Source: Chryseobacterium phocaeense | GTDB taxonomy: Bacteria; Bacteroidota; Bacteroidia; Flavobacteriales; Weeksellaceae | Direction: 5' to 3' | Assembly: GCF_900169075.1 (NCBI RefSeq) | Contig: NZ_LT827014.1 | Span: 992,001 to 1,056,000 of the forward strand | DNA length: 64,000 nucleotides | Shown here: positions 44,618 through 53,933 of the stretch, in pieces | How the letters are laid out: every line of letters begins with the position of its first letter | Numbering within the stretch: the stretch's first letter is position 1 | The notes under the pieces: model-generated | Told to the model about the DNA's origin: nothing | Seen by the model: only the letters and a program-made list of their open reading frames with translations | Databases searched by the model: none | Translations under genes and position numbers: made by a program

Positions 44618-47272
44618 ATGAAGTTATACTTTAATGTAGGATATAATGCTAAGGCCGGCCAGCATCTGCAGTTGTTGATTGTAGATGAAAAAGGTGCTGC
44701 TGTTCAGACTCATACCCTGTTTTATGCAGAAAACGGAAACTGGAAATGCGAAGTGGATTATTTCTCAAAATCTATTTCCTATAAATATCAGCTTGCAGAC
44801 GAAAAAGGAAATATTCTCAGAGAAGAATTTGTCCTGCATCATCTTAATTTCCCTCATAACTACAAGGAGTTTATTGTTTTCGATGAATGGAGTAACAAGA
44901 ATTTTCCGGAAAACTATCTCAATAATAAAATTCTTTATAATAAGCTGAACAGCTTTGTTCCTGAAAAGGCAGCGATTTTAAAAAAGCATACCCATTTATT
45001 CAGAATAGAAGCTCCGGTTTACAATCCGGATTGGAAAATAGTTCTGTTCGGAAGTACGGCTTCTTTAGGAAACTGGGACTATGAAAAAGCAATTCACCTT
45101 TCCCAAACCAATTTTGGAATCTGGGAAGCTTCCGTTGAAATGCCTGAAAACGAGTTTATCCAATACAAATACTGTATTTATAGTATCAAAGAGGGAAGAG
45201 TTATCGATGTAGAGTCCGGTGAGAATAGATTTACAGTCGGCAATCCGTTCAAAGATGTTCTTCAGATTGTCTCCAATCATTATTTTAAATTCAAATCTTA
45301 CCAGATGTATCACGATGCCGGCGTTGCGGTTCCAGTATTTTCACTGAGAAGCGATAATGGATTTGGAGTAGGAGAATTTTCAGATCTTAAAAACCTGGCA
45401 GACTGGACTAAGGAAACCAATCTGGGAATTATACAGATTCTTCCTATTAATGATACCACAGCCAATTATTCGTGGACGGATTCCTACCCTTACGCAGCAG
45501 TTTCTGTATATGCGTTGCATCCGCAGTATATTTCACTGGAAAACCTGGATTTTCCTCTGCCGGAAGACCTGGTTTCGGAATATAAAGCCGAAAAAGAAGT
45601 ATTGAATGCTTTAGATCTGATTGATTATGAAAAAGTAATGGCCGGGAAATGGAAATTCCTGAAAGCTGTTTTCAATGCAGAAAAAGAAAAAATCTATAAA
45701 GACAGGAATTTTAAGAAATTTATAAAGGATAATGATCACTGGCTGGTTCCTTATTCTGCTTTTTGTGTACTCAGAGACAAATATAAAACCCCGAATTTCA
45801 ACGAGTGGAAAACCCACAAAAAATATATCGCCGGAAAAATTTCACCTTTTTTCAGTGCAAAAAGTAAAGACTATGATGCATCTATGCTTCATGCCTGGGT
45901 ACAGTATCAGCTCCATTTGCAGCTTAAAGATGCCGTGGATTATACCCACAGTCTGGGAGTTTCGCTGAAAGGAGATCTGCCAATTGGTATTTACAGATAT
46001 TCTGTGGAAGCGTGGACGGAACCGGAGCTTTTCGGAATGGACTTCCAGGCCGGAGCACCGCCAGATCAGTTTACAGAGCTTGGGCAGAACTGGGAATTCC
46101 CTACATATAACTGGGAAGCCATGAAAGCAGATGATTACAGATGGTGGAAAAACAGGTTTAAAGCACTTGAGCAGTATTTCGATGCCATGAGGATTGATCA
46201 TATTTTAGGTTTTTTCAGAATCTGGAGAATGCCGGTTTCCGCAACACAGGGGATTTTAGGGTATTTCTACCCGGCTGTTCCTGTTGTTCTGGATGAATTT
46301 AAAGCAAGACATATTGCATTTGATTTCAAAAGATACTGCACACCTTTCATTAATGATGAGATTCTGTGGAAATATTTTGGTGAAGAAAGCAGCAGAGCCC
46401 TTGAATTTATAATTAATAATCAGGATGGAACTTATTCATTTAAAGACGAATTTGATACCCAAAGAAAACTAGCGGATTTTTTCAGAAAGAACCCACAAGG
46501 AACGCTAGAAGACCAACTTATTTCATTGTGTGCAAACGTTCTGTTCCTTACTGAAGAAAGAAACGGAGAAACTGTTTATCATCCAAGATTTAATGTCTAC
46601 AATACAGATTCCTACAAATATCTCCCGGAGTGGGAAAAGAAAGCAATTTACGAGCTTTATCACGATTATTTTTTCAGAAGACAGGATCATCTGTGGTATG
46701 AAGGAGCGATGGAAAAGCTTCCGGTCATTCTGAATGCCACCAAAATGCTGATCTGCGGGGAAGACCTGGGAATGGTTCCTGCATGTGTTCCAAAGGCTAT
46801 GGATGAATTGGCTATCATTGCATTGAAAGTTCAGAGAATGCCTTCAGATAATATTCCGTTCTACAATCCCAAAAAGGCAGGCTATATGAATGTAGTTACG
46901 GCATCATCCCATGACAGTTCTACGCTCAGACAATGGTGGAAGGAAGATCCTTTGCTGATACAGAAATACTTCAACCAACAGCTTATCCAGTATGGAAAAG
47001 CTCCGGAGGAAATGGAGCCCCATCTGGCAGAGATCATCATGAAGCAGCATCTTTATAACGATGCGATGCTTGCGGTTTTCCCGATTCAGGAATTTCTGGC
47101 GACGGATCCTGAGCTTACCCATCCGAAAATGGATGATGAAAGAATCAACAACCCTGCAGTTTTTCCGCATTACTGGCGTTACAGGATGCATCTGAAGCTG
47201 GAGGATCTTAAAGACAGGAAAGTATTCAACGAAAAGATCGCTTACTGGATAAAAGATAGCGGGAGGATATAA
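44618..47272 (+). CDS. malQ: 4-alpha-glucanotransferase (GH77) with N-terminal starch-binding modules
   Basis: The 884-residue protein has two N-terminal CBM20-like modules (about residues 1-100, KLYFNVGYNAKAGQHLQLL, and 125-225, FGSTASLGNWDYEKAIHL) followed by the GH77 barrel (about 240-870). Barrel landmarks are GVAVPVFSLRSDNGFGVGEFSDL, ILPINDTT, SYPYAAVSVYALHPQY, LKGDLPIGIYRYS, MRIDHILGFFRIWRMP with the catalytic Asp, and ICGEDLGMVP with the second acid. The double-CBM layout matches DPE2-type and Bacteroidota MalQ. It transfers glucan segments in maltodextrin or glycogen metabolism in the cytoplasm. Confidence 0.93.
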   Translation: MKLYFNVGYNAKAGQHLQLLIVDEKGAAVQTHTLFYAENGNWKCEVDYFSKSISYKYQLADEKGNILREEFVLHHLNFPHNYKEFIVFDEWSNKNFPENYLNNKILYNKLNSFVPEKAAILKKHTHLFRIEAPVYNPDWKIVLFGSTASLGNWDYEKAIHLSQTNFGIWEASVEMPENEFIQYKYCIYSIKEGRVIDVESGENRFTVGNPFKDVLQIVSNHYFKFKSYQMYHDAGVAVPVFSLRSDNGFGVGEFSDLKNLADWTKETNLGIIQILPINDTTANYSWTDSYPYAAVSVYALHPQYISLENLDFPLPEDLVSEYKAEKEVLNALDLIDYEKVMAGKWKFLKAVFNAEKEKIYKDRNFKKFIKDNDHWLVPYSAFCVLRDKYKTPNFNEWKTHKKYIAGKISPFFSAKSKDYDASMLHAWVQYQLHLQLKDAVDYTHSLGVSLKGDLPIGIYRYSVEAWTEPELFGMDFQAGAPPDQFTELGQNWEFPTYNWEAMKADDYRWWKNRFKALEQYFDAMRIDHILGFFRIWRMPVSATQGILGYFYPAVPVVLDEFKARHIAFDFKRYCTPFINDEILWKYFGEESSRALEFIINNQDGTYSFKDEFDTQRKLADFFRKNPQGTLEDQLISLCANVLFLTEERNGETVYHPRFNVYNTDSYKYLPEWEKKAIYELYHDYFFRRQDHLWYEGAMEKLPVILNATKMLICGEDLGMVPACVPKAMDELAIIALKVQRMPSDNIPFYNPKKAGYMNVVTASSHDSSTLRQWWKEDPLLIQKYFNQQLIQYGKAPEEMEPHLAEIIMKQHLYNDAMLAVFPIQEFLATDPELTHPKMDDERINNPAVFPHYWRYRMHLKLEDLKDRKVFNEKIAYWIKDSGRI

Positions 47273-47411
47273 ATTTAACATTTGATTATCAATTAGTTGA
47301 ATATAATTTGAAAGAAGTTTGATCTTTGGATTTAACTTCTTTTTTTTATTTATATCCAAAAGACAGAATAGAGATATTCTACTATACACTAACCAATTAA
47401 CGACTATAGAG

Positions 47412-48398
47412 ATGAAAAAAATACTTTTGGGGTTTGCTTTGGGACTGGCAGCTTTGACTTCCGCCCAGCAGTATCCAAATAACGGATGGGGAGACGACGG
47501 GTATTATCAGAATGGGGATGATTATTATAATGATGAAGACGACAGAAATTATTTCCCGGATGATTATTATTACAATTATCCACAGGACTATTATCCAAGC
47601 GATTATTATCAGGGATATTATAACGACTACAGAAACAGTATTGTCAACATCAACTGGAATGTTTTCTTCCGTGATAACAGACTGAGCAGATGGCAGATTG
47701 ACCAGATCCTGAGACTGAATAACCTGTATGTAAGTTTTTCCACATGGAATAATTTCTACAGATATAATCCGGACAGATGGTACTACGACAGGTTTTATGC
47801 ACTGGAAAGAATTATGGGACCAAGGGTGTTCGTAGTTTTCCGAAACAATTATTACCGTGGGGCCAGTCCGGTGGTGTACTTCCAGAATTACAGAAGAACC
47901 TACTACGTGCCTAGATATGCAGTAATGCCGAGATACAGAAATGTAAATATCAATGTGTACCGGGTAGACAGATCAAGATTCAGAAGAATGGACAATCCTA
48001 CCTTCAATGTGATCAGAAGTGACAGATCGAACGGATTCAGAGGATCGGTAAAAGACGGTAGTAATTCAGGAGGGTTCAGAGGGCAGGCAGGCAATGACCG
48101 TAGATCTGAAAATTCAGGAGGTTTCCGTAATGACAACAGTGGGGTGAGAAATAATGGAGGCGGTTTCAGAGGAAGTTCTGAAAACAGCGGAACCAGAGAA
48201 AGATTTGGAAACAATGGAGGGTTCAGAGGAAACAGCGAAGTGAAAAGAGAAAATGCTCCAAGAAGAGAAAATAACGGCGGAGGCTTCAGAGGAAGCGGAG
48301 GAAGTTCCAGATCAGAAAATTCATCTTCAAGATCACAGAACAGCAGTAGAAGTAATAGCGGCGGTGGTTTCAGAGGGAGTCTGGTAAGCAGTAAATAA
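47412..48398 (+). CDS. Secreted Tyr/Asp-rich protein with C-terminal GGFRG repeats
   Basis: From the ATG at 47412 the protein has 328 residues with a signal peptide (MKKILLGFALGLAALTSAQQ). Residues about 25-80 are very rich in Tyr and Asp (NGDDYYNDEDD, YYPSDYY). Residues about 95-190 form a folded-looking segment (NWNVFFRDNRLSRWQIDQI), and the last 120 residues hold repeated GGFRG motifs in an Arg/Gly/Ser/Asn-rich linker. I know no family with an assigned function. The ORF from 47319 would add an N-terminus without a signal peptide and is rejected. Confidence 0.7.
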   Translation: MKKILLGFALGLAALTSAQQYPNNGWGDDGYYQNGDDYYNDEDDRNYFPDDYYYNYPQDYYPSDYYQGYYNDYRNSIVNINWNVFFRDNRLSRWQIDQILRLNNLYVSFSTWNNFYRYNPDRWYYDRFYALERIMGPRVFVVFRNNYYRGASPVVYFQNYRRTYYVPRYAVMPRYRNVNINVYRVDRSRFRRMDNPTFNVIRSDRSNGFRGSVKDGSNSGGFRGQAGNDRRSENSGGFRNDNSGVRNNGGGFRGSSENSGTRERFGNNGGFRGNSEVKRENAPRRENNGGGFRGSGGSSRSENSSSRSQNSSRSNSGGGFRGSLVSSK

Positions 48399-48426
48399 TT
48401 TTCATATATTATATTTAAGTGGTGTG

Positions 48427-48460
48427 AAGGACAGGTTTTAGGATCTGTCCTTTTTTATTT
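48427..48460 (+). terminator. Intrinsic terminator after the GGFRG-repeat gene
   Basis: The stem AAGGACAG / CTGTCCTT with a 10-nt loop is followed by a long T-rich tract. Confidence 0.8.
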
Positions 48461-48575
48461 TCTTTTTTGTTATTTTAATATTTAATTTTAACATTTTTTA
48501 TGAATAATCTGATTTAACTTCTGTTTTAACTAATAATCAAAAAGATGTATAACAATTAATTAAATATTTTTTAAG

Positions 48576-49013
48576 ATGAAAAAATTAGTTTTAGCAATAG
48601 CATTTATCGGAATGGGAAGTTTTGCCATGGCGCAACATACTCCAACTCCACAGGACAAACAGGCAAGAAAAGCTGAAATGCAGCAAAAGCACCAGGAGCG
48701 TCTTGATCAGATGAAGAAAGATCTTAACCTGAATGATGCTCAGGTAGCCCAGATCAAAGATCTTCATGAAAAAAGAAAGGCTGAAATGAAAGCGGAATTT
48801 GAAAAGCATAAAGAAGCAAGACAGGCCAAAATGGAAGACATGAAAGCCAAAAGAGCTCAAATGGACGCTGATATGAAGAAGATCCTGACTCCTGATCAGT
48901 ATGATAAATGGCAGGCGGACAGAAAAGCTAAAATGGAGCAGAGAAGAGTAGCTATGAAGGATAGAAAAACGATGAAAAAGCAGATGAACACGGCGGCTCC
49001 CGAGGCAAAATAA
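48576..49013 (+). CDS. Spy/CpxP-like small periplasmic helical protein
   Basis: The 145-residue protein has a signal peptide (ending AMAQ, residue 20) and a highly charged, all-helical mature part (RKAEMQQKHQERLDQMKKDL, then LTPDQYDKWQADRKAKMEQRR). The pattern of a first helix, a NLNDAQVAQI linker and a LTPDQ motif near residue 108 is like LTxxQ-motif proteins such as Spy and CpxP, which act as periplasmic chaperones. No Cys is present. Basic charge is pronounced at the C-terminus. Confidence 0.7.
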   Translation: MKKLVLAIAFIGMGSFAMAQHTPTPQDKQARKAEMQQKHQERLDQMKKDLNLNDAQVAQIKDLHEKRKAEMKAEFEKHKEARQAKMEDMKAKRAQMDADMKKILTPDQYDKWQADRKAKMEQRRVAMKDRKTMKKQMNTAAPEAK

Positions 49014-49043
49014 GAGTTCATAATTTTGATTTTTTAATGTGTG

Positions 49044-49067
49044 AAGGACGGATGTATTTCCGTCCTT
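49044..49067 (+). terminator. Hairpin terminator after the Spy-like gene
   Basis: AAGGACGGA / TTCCGTCCTT forms a stem with a small loop 30 bp after the stop codon; the following sequence (TGTGTATT) has only a weak T tract. Confidence 0.6.
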
Positions 49068-49091
49068 TGTGTATTAATTTTCATTAAAACT

Positions 49092-49122
49092 TTTGATTTC
49101 GGGCTTTTATTCCTTATTTTTG
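49092..49122 (+). promoter_or_regulatory. Promoter of the ferritin gene
   Basis: TTTG (49092-49095), 19 bp, then TATTTTTG (49115-49122), an exact -7 box. The ferritin ATG at 49140 lies 18 bp after it. This supports the ATG at 49140 over any earlier start. Confidence 0.7.
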
Positions 49123-49139
49123 ACTATAAATTTATACTT

Positions 49140-49652
49140 ATGATCAGCGAAAAAATTGCAACGTTAATTAACGAACAGATAGCTCACGAACAGTACGCCG
49201 CACAATATTATCTTTCCATGTCTGCCTGGTTTTCAGGAAAAGATCTGGACGGAATTGCGAACTACTTCAGAGTTCAGAGCAAAGAAGAATTAATGCACGC
49301 AGATAAAATGTTTGATTTCTTAAATGACGTAGGTGGGGAAATCATTATCGGAGAAATTGCAAAACCTCCCCATGAGTTCGAAAATGCTACCGATATCTTC
49401 GAAAAAGCCCTGGAACATGAGAAAAAAGTAACCAGAAGTATTTTCAATATCGTGAAAAATGCCAATGATGAAGGAGACTTCGCCACAACTTCTTTCCTGC
49501 AGTGGTTCATTAATGAGCAGGTAGAAGAAGAAGCAAGCGCTTCCCAGTATGTTACCAAGATCAAGATGGTTTGCGACAACCCATCTGCATTATATCTTTT
49601 CGATCAGGAACTGGCTCAGAGAGTTTTTACACCTGACGCTACCGCGAAGTAG
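49140..49652 (+). CDS. Bacterial-type ferritin
   Basis: The 170-residue protein starts MISEKIATLINEQIAHEQYAAQYYLSM and is a four-helix ferritin with the usual ferroxidase-centre ligands in EQYAAQYY (Glu about 17), EELMHADKM (Glu, His about 50-53) and the Glu residues of VEEEASASQY near 125-130. Iron storage as a 24-mer in the cytoplasm is inferred from the family. A strong promoter, a perfect 15-bp terminator stem downstream and no neighbours on the same transcript indicate independent control. Confidence 0.92.
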   Translation: MISEKIATLINEQIAHEQYAAQYYLSMSAWFSGKDLDGIANYFRVQSKEELMHADKMFDFLNDVGGEIIIGEIAKPPHEFENATDIFEKALEHEKKVTRSIFNIVKNANDEGDFATTSFLQWFINEQVEEEASASQYVTKIKMVCDNPSALYLFDQELAQRVFTPDATAK

Positions 49653-49666
49653 ATTTTAGAATAAAG

Positions 49667-49705
49667 AAAAGCCCGGCCGTTTGAAGAACGGCCGGGCTTT
49701 TTATT
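49667..49705 (+). terminator. Strong intrinsic terminator after ferritin
   Basis: A perfect 15-bp stem (AAAAGCCCGGCCGTT / AACGGCCGGGCTTTT) with a TGAAG loop is followed by TTATTTTA. Confidence 0.9.
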
Positions 49706-49845
49706 TTATCCATAAGTTATCCACAAATACGGTTGAAATCTTAGGACGATTATGGATAATTTTTTAAAAAAATTGATTTATGCTTATTCAGTCACAGAAA
49801 GTTACAAAGTTATCCACACCATCTTGTTGAAAACTCTGTGGATAA
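49706..49845. other. Cluster of five DnaA-box-like sites (candidate replication-origin element)
   Basis: TTATCCACA occurs on the plus strand at 49717-49725 and 49810-49818, and on the minus strand at 49837-49845. The variant TTATCCATA occurs at 49706-49714 on the plus strand and at 49751-49759 on the minus strand. An AT-rich stretch at 49759-49790 lies between the two groups. The cluster fills the whole gap between ferritin and the AddA-type gene. Known knowledge: DnaA-box clusters next to AT-rich DNA mark origins. Whether this one is oriC is inference. Confidence 0.5.
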
Positions 49846-49857
49846 GATGATTTGATG

Positions 49858-52800
49858 TTATAAATAAATAAGTTGCGTCTTCAAAACCTTTCTTCCGAGA
49901 CTTTCCAGGATATTTTTATACTTTTCGATCTGGCGTTCGTTCTTTTCCGTTTGCTCACCGGTTTTGAAATCAACAATGATATAACCTTCCTCACTTTTTA
50001 GAATACGGTCTGGTCTGAAAATATGGCTTTGTCCATGCTCAGAGATCATAATGTCCTTTTCATTGATCACTTCCCATTTCTCGTCAAAGAATTCCGAATA
50101 CTTCCTGATAATCTGGATCAGTGTTTCCTGGATCTCATTTTTTTCATCCAGAGTGATCTGCCCTTCCAGAAGATAACTTTCCAGAACCTTTGCGGTATCT
50201 TTCTCTGTGTTGATTTTTGAAAGTAATTCATGGACGAAAAGCCCGATCCTTACTTTTTCATTCCGCACCTGATAATTTTTGGAAGGTGTTGCAATCTTGA
50301 TAGAGGATCTGTTTTCATTAATATTTTTAAGATTTTGAATATCTCTCGTCTTAAATAATGATGTTTTATCCCTGGAATTTTTTTTCAGCATCTCCGGATG
50401 CACTTCATACAGGTCAAACTCATCAGCATTCTCCGGATTTTTATCATTAAAAAACTCCAGCAGCTCCAGGTTATTCGAAGTTTTATTCGCTTTCTGAAGA
50501 TAGAAAAACAGCTGCTCTACAGGCCTTGTAGTAGCTACATATTGAAGACATAGCCTGTCGATAAGGTTTTTATAGGAATTCTTCTTGTTGAAAGCTTCTA
50601 TTTCCTCATCGTAGACTTCAAGATTTTTGCTGAACTGGTTGATGTTAACGGATTTCAGCGCGTCATTGTTATTCGTGTCAAACCAGTTCGTAAATTCACT
50701 GTCGCGGTTTTTATTCATCATAGGAATAAAAACGATCGGGAATTCCAGCCCCTTGGATTTATGGATGGTCATAATCTGAACCGCATCAATATTTTCTGAT
50801 GCCTGAATAGTGTATCCTGATGCCTCCTCATCCCAGTATTTCAAAAACTCTTTCGTGCTGGCTCCGGCATTCTGTGTGAAGTTGAAAAGCATTTCAAGGA
50901 AATTCAGAAGAAAATCCGTCTCCTTATTTTCTACCGCAAATTCGTTGATATAATATTCTACAAAATTGTACAGGTTAAACCTTGGAAAATTATCCTGCTT
51001 CAGCTTCAGGGAGTACTTGTTCTGAATAAACTGAAGGATTTCCTCATGCGTTTCAATATCCAGGATTTCTTTCATTTCCAGCGTGAAATCTGCCATGTGG
51101 ATTCTTCCCAAAGTATTCAGATAATACATCATCATGATCAGATTCGGCTTATTCTTCGGGTTGATTTCCCAACGCAGAAACTCAATGACGGATTTTAAGG
51201 TATTCGAAAGCTCCAGAGTCAAGCCTTTGTCGGAAATCGTTTTGATATTCGTTTCTTCTCCCCGGTAATTCACTTTCAGATTCCCCAGCTTCTGGGAATA
51301 GCTGAAAATATCAAAATTCCCGCGGCATAAAATCGTAATGTCCGAAAACTTAAAACCGTTATCCAGGCTTTCCTGAATATCCTTTCGCATTTTTTCCGAA
51401 GTATCGTTGTAAAAATCCTCATTCGTAAGATTTTCAATCAGGCTTACTTTCACACGTCCTTCGATCTGGGATTTCGGACTTTGTTCAGCATCTTCCCCGA
51501 AAATATTGCGGTGTTCTTCCTGCAGACCACCAGAATGGTAACGATACAGCTCATTATTGAACTGCACGATATTTTTAGCACTCCGCCAGTTATCCTTTAA
51601 CACCAGAAGATCTGCTTCCCTGGGCGAAAGCTCCTTCTTGTTGATAATATCCAGCATCAGCTTACTTTCCCCACCACGAAATCTATAGATACTCTGTTTG
51701 GGGTCGCCAACAAGCGTAAAGGAGGTATTCTCTGTAGAAACACTATGATCCCGTAATGGGACAAAATTCTGCCACTGCAGCTCCGAAGTATCCTGGAATT
51801 CATCAAAAAAATAATGCTGGAACTGTGAACCTACTTTCTCATAGATGAAAGCCGACGGTTCGTTCTTAAGATTTTCATTGATCAGGATATTGAACTTCGA
51901 AAGCAGAACAAGGTCATTTTCCTCCTCAATTTTCTTTAATTCGTCCTGGATATCCTTATTTACTTTTAACGGAAGAAGGGCGGACAGGATCTTTTCTTTC
52001 TTCTGGGTTTCAATATACAGAAGGATCAGCCGCATCCTGTTTTCAAGAAGCTGGTCCAGTATCTCAAAAATCTCAGGCTCTTTTGCTTTTGATTTCGAAG
52101 AAGCACCTTTCCTGTAATTATTGATCACAGACTCCTCAAGTGTTGTCGGAAACGGAAATCCCGGTCTTTTCTGGCTGTAAAAATCCTGAACTTTGGTAAA
52201 AAATCCTCCAATCCCGTTTTTACCCTGTGCGAAATCTTCAATCTCAATATTTCTGGATCTGAACAGTTCAACAGACTGTGCAGCAAGCTCCGCAGACTGC
52301 TTTTTATTCTGTACAATTTCCTTTCTGAGCGTATTTTTTATCTGCTCATAATTCGTATCATCAAAGCTTTGATTGCTTTTCAGGTGTTCATAATGAATGT
52401 CTTTTACAAACTCTTTTGCGGAATCGTAAAGGTTTTTATTAAGGTTAATTCTTTCGTTGTTTTCCAGGCTGTAATCCACATAATCCATGAAAGAATTGGA
52501 GATGTTTTCATTCTCACCGATCTGGTCGAGCATTTTATCTACGGCTTCAATCAGGAAAGGTTCAGCCTCAATTTCAAGATTAAAATTCTTCGCTAAACCC
52601 AATTCATAGGAAAAGCTTCTCACCAGCCTTGAATTAAAGCGGTCAATCGTTCCGATATTTAAAGTGGAATAATTATGAAGAACATAATCCAGCAGTTTTT
52701 TGGAACGTACATGAAGCTCATCAATGGTAATTTTCAGTCCTTCCGCTTCAAAAGCTTTCTGAATATTTTTAAGGTCGCCATTTTCTGCAAAATTTTCAGC

Positions 52801-52998
52801 CGAAAAGTTTCCAAGCCATGTCAGGATTCTTTCCTTCATTTCATTGGCAGCCTTGTTGGTAAAGGTGAGTGCAAGAATATTCCGGATAGACTGCTGCTGG
52901 TTGGGATAGCGGAGACAGATCATCAGAAGCCTCTGGACAAGGGCATACGTTTTCCCTGAACCGGCTGAAGCGTTAATGACTGTATAAGAATTTTGCAT
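49858..52998 (-). CDS. AddA/RecB-type UvrD-family helicase-nuclease
   Basis: The 1046-residue protein has the SF1A helicase motifs in order: Walker A ASAGSGKTYA (residues 10-19), LTFTNKAANEMKERI, DEFQDTSELQW, VGDPKQSIYRFRGGE, LKDNWRSAKNIV, MTIHKSKGLEFPIVFIP and YVATTRPVEQLFF. The C-terminal end has the PD-(D/E)XK nuclease motif IVDFKTGE near residue 1015. It belongs to the AddA/RecB double-strand-break resection family. The partner nuclease gene (AddB-type) is not adjacent; the upstream neighbour is on the other strand. Confidence 0.88.
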   Translation of the reverse strand: MQNSYTVINASAGSGKTYALVQRLLMICLRYPNQQQSIRNILALTFTNKAANEMKERILTWLGNFSAENFAENGDLKNIQKAFEAEGLKITIDELHVRSKKLLDYVLHNYSTLNIGTIDRFNSRLVRSFSYELGLAKNFNLEIEAEPFLIEAVDKMLDQIGENENISNSFMDYVDYSLENNERINLNKNLYDSAKEFVKDIHYEHLKSNQSFDDTNYEQIKNTLRKEIVQNKKQSAELAAQSVELFRSRNIEIEDFAQGKNGIGGFFTKVQDFYSQKRPGFPFPTTLEESVINNYRKGASSKSKAKEPEIFEILDQLLENRMRLILLYIETQKKEKILSALLPLKVNKDIQDELKKIEEENDLVLLSKFNILINENLKNEPSAFIYEKVGSQFQHYFFDEFQDTSELQWQNFVPLRDHSVSTENTSFTLVGDPKQSIYRFRGGESKLMLDIINKKELSPREADLLVLKDNWRSAKNIVQFNNELYRYHSGGLQEEHRNIFGEDAEQSPKSQIEGRVKVSLIENLTNEDFYNDTSEKMRKDIQESLDNGFKFSDITILCRGNFDIFSYSQKLGNLKVNYRGEETNIKTISDKGLTLELSNTLKSVIEFLRWEINPKNKPNLIMMMYYLNTLGRIHMADFTLEMKEILDIETHEEILQFIQNKYSLKLKQDNFPRFNLYNFVEYYINEFAVENKETDFLLNFLEMLFNFTQNAGASTKEFLKYWDEEASGYTIQASENIDAVQIMTIHKSKGLEFPIVFIPMMNKNRDSEFTNWFDTNNNDALKSVNINQFSKNLEVYDEEIEAFNKKNSYKNLIDRLCLQYVATTRPVEQLFFYLQKANKTSNNLELLEFFNDKNPENADEFDLYEVHPEMLKKNSRDKTSLFKTRDIQNLKNINENRSSIKIATPSKNYQVRNEKVRIGLFVHELLSKINTEKDTAKVLESYLLEGQITLDEKNEIQETLIQIIRKYSEFFDEKWEVINEKDIMISEHGQSHIFRPDRILKSEEGYIIVDFKTGEQTEKNERQIEKYKNILESLGRKVLKTQLIYL

Positions 52999-53154
52999 TG
53001 ATGAATTAGAATTGAGACTGCAAGTTAGCTAATTTTTAAGTGAAATTTTAACAATTAGGAAGGGTGATTTAACAGTTTGCAGGGCAAAAATCAAAAAGAA
53101 ATCCTAAAACACGTTAACTGTGGTTAAACTTATCATTTGATTTAAAAATAATTT

Positions 53155-53162
53155 TAGATTTG
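53155..53162 (+). promoter_or_regulatory. -7 promoter box of the secreted-paralogue cluster
   Basis: TAGATTTG matches TAnnTTTG exactly. The TTG inside it (53160) is the first possible start of the longer frame, so the shorter GTG start at 53181 is preferred. Confidence 0.5.
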
Positions 53163-53180
53163 CTTCATAAAAAACTGTGC

Positions 53181-53927
53181 GTGAAACTTAAATTATTCTT
53201 TTTATTAACCTCTCTTTTTTTCATACATACCAGCGGCCAGAATTATATTTTTGGGAAAGTGGTTTCGGAAGACAATTCAGAAATCCCTGACGTAACTGTC
53301 ATTAATATAAGAACCGATGAAAGAACATTGACCAACCGTGACGGACATTTCATGGTTTCAGGACGGGCGGGAGATGAGCTACGCTTCGTAAAACCAGGTT
53401 ATGAAAGACTCGTTAAAAAAGTTTCCAAAGAAAATATAACCTCTTCCATCAACGTAACTCTGGCAAGGGAAACGATCCTGATTCCGGAGGTAGAGATCAA
53501 AAAAGGGCTTACCGGTGACCTGAAGATTGATTCCAAAAATCTGAACAGACCTACAAAAGTTGAAAAGCTGGTCAGGGATATAGACCGTTATATTGTCCAG
53601 AAATCGGATCCGCGGATTCTTGCTGCCAAACCGGGAGAATTTGTACAGCCGAAAGGGCAGGGCTTCTATATTGGAAAAGCTAAAAATAGATGGGATGATA
53701 TTGATCTGGGAGAATATCTGAAAGCAGCGCTTGGAGAAGAATATTTTACAAATCTTAAAATTGATAAGGCACAGATTGATCATTTTATTACCTACGTTTT
53801 CGCAGGAGGTTTTGAAAGAAAACATATTCTGAAATACGGTTACTGCAGTGATGATGATCTCAGGAGATTTCAGCAGTTTGTCCTCGCAAGGATTTCCTCT
53901 TACCGGGCTCCAAAAACTCAAAGATAA
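53181..53927 (+). CDS. Secreted protein with carboxypeptidase-regulatory-like domain, paralogue 1 of 3
   Basis: The 248-residue protein starts at a GTG (KLKLFFLLTSLFFIHTSGQ signal peptide). A CarboxypepD-regulatory-like sandwich covers residues about 22-105 (FGKVVSEDNSEIPDVTVINI, then DELRFVKPGYERL), followed by an alpha-helical C-terminal half with IDKAQIDHFITYVF. I recognise no enzyme motif. The three genes follow one another with gaps of 6 and 39 bp and share DELRFVK, a TGxLxxDS motif, and the C-terminal helical pattern. Confidence 0.7.
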   Translation: MKLKLFFLLTSLFFIHTSGQNYIFGKVVSEDNSEIPDVTVINIRTDERTLTNRDGHFMVSGRAGDELRFVKPGYERLVKKVSKENITSSINVTLARETILIPEVEIKKGLTGDLKIDSKNLNRPTKVEKLVRDIDRYIVQKSDPRILAAKPGEFVQPKGQGFYIGKAKNRWDDIDLGEYLKAALGEEYFTNLKIDKAQIDHFITYVFAGGFERKHILKYGYCSDDDLRRFQQFVLARISSYRAPKTQR

Positions 53928-53933
53928 CCACCC

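Noticed and set aside
49041..49139. An extended ferritin start at 49041
   Set aside because: It includes a terminator hairpin of the preceding gene and the ferritin promoter; the ferritin fold begins at 49140.
49706..49845. Claiming the DnaA-box cluster as the proven chromosomal origin
   Set aside because: Gene orientation does not switch at this point and no dnaA/dnaN or other origin-linked genes are next to it; reported only as a candidate.
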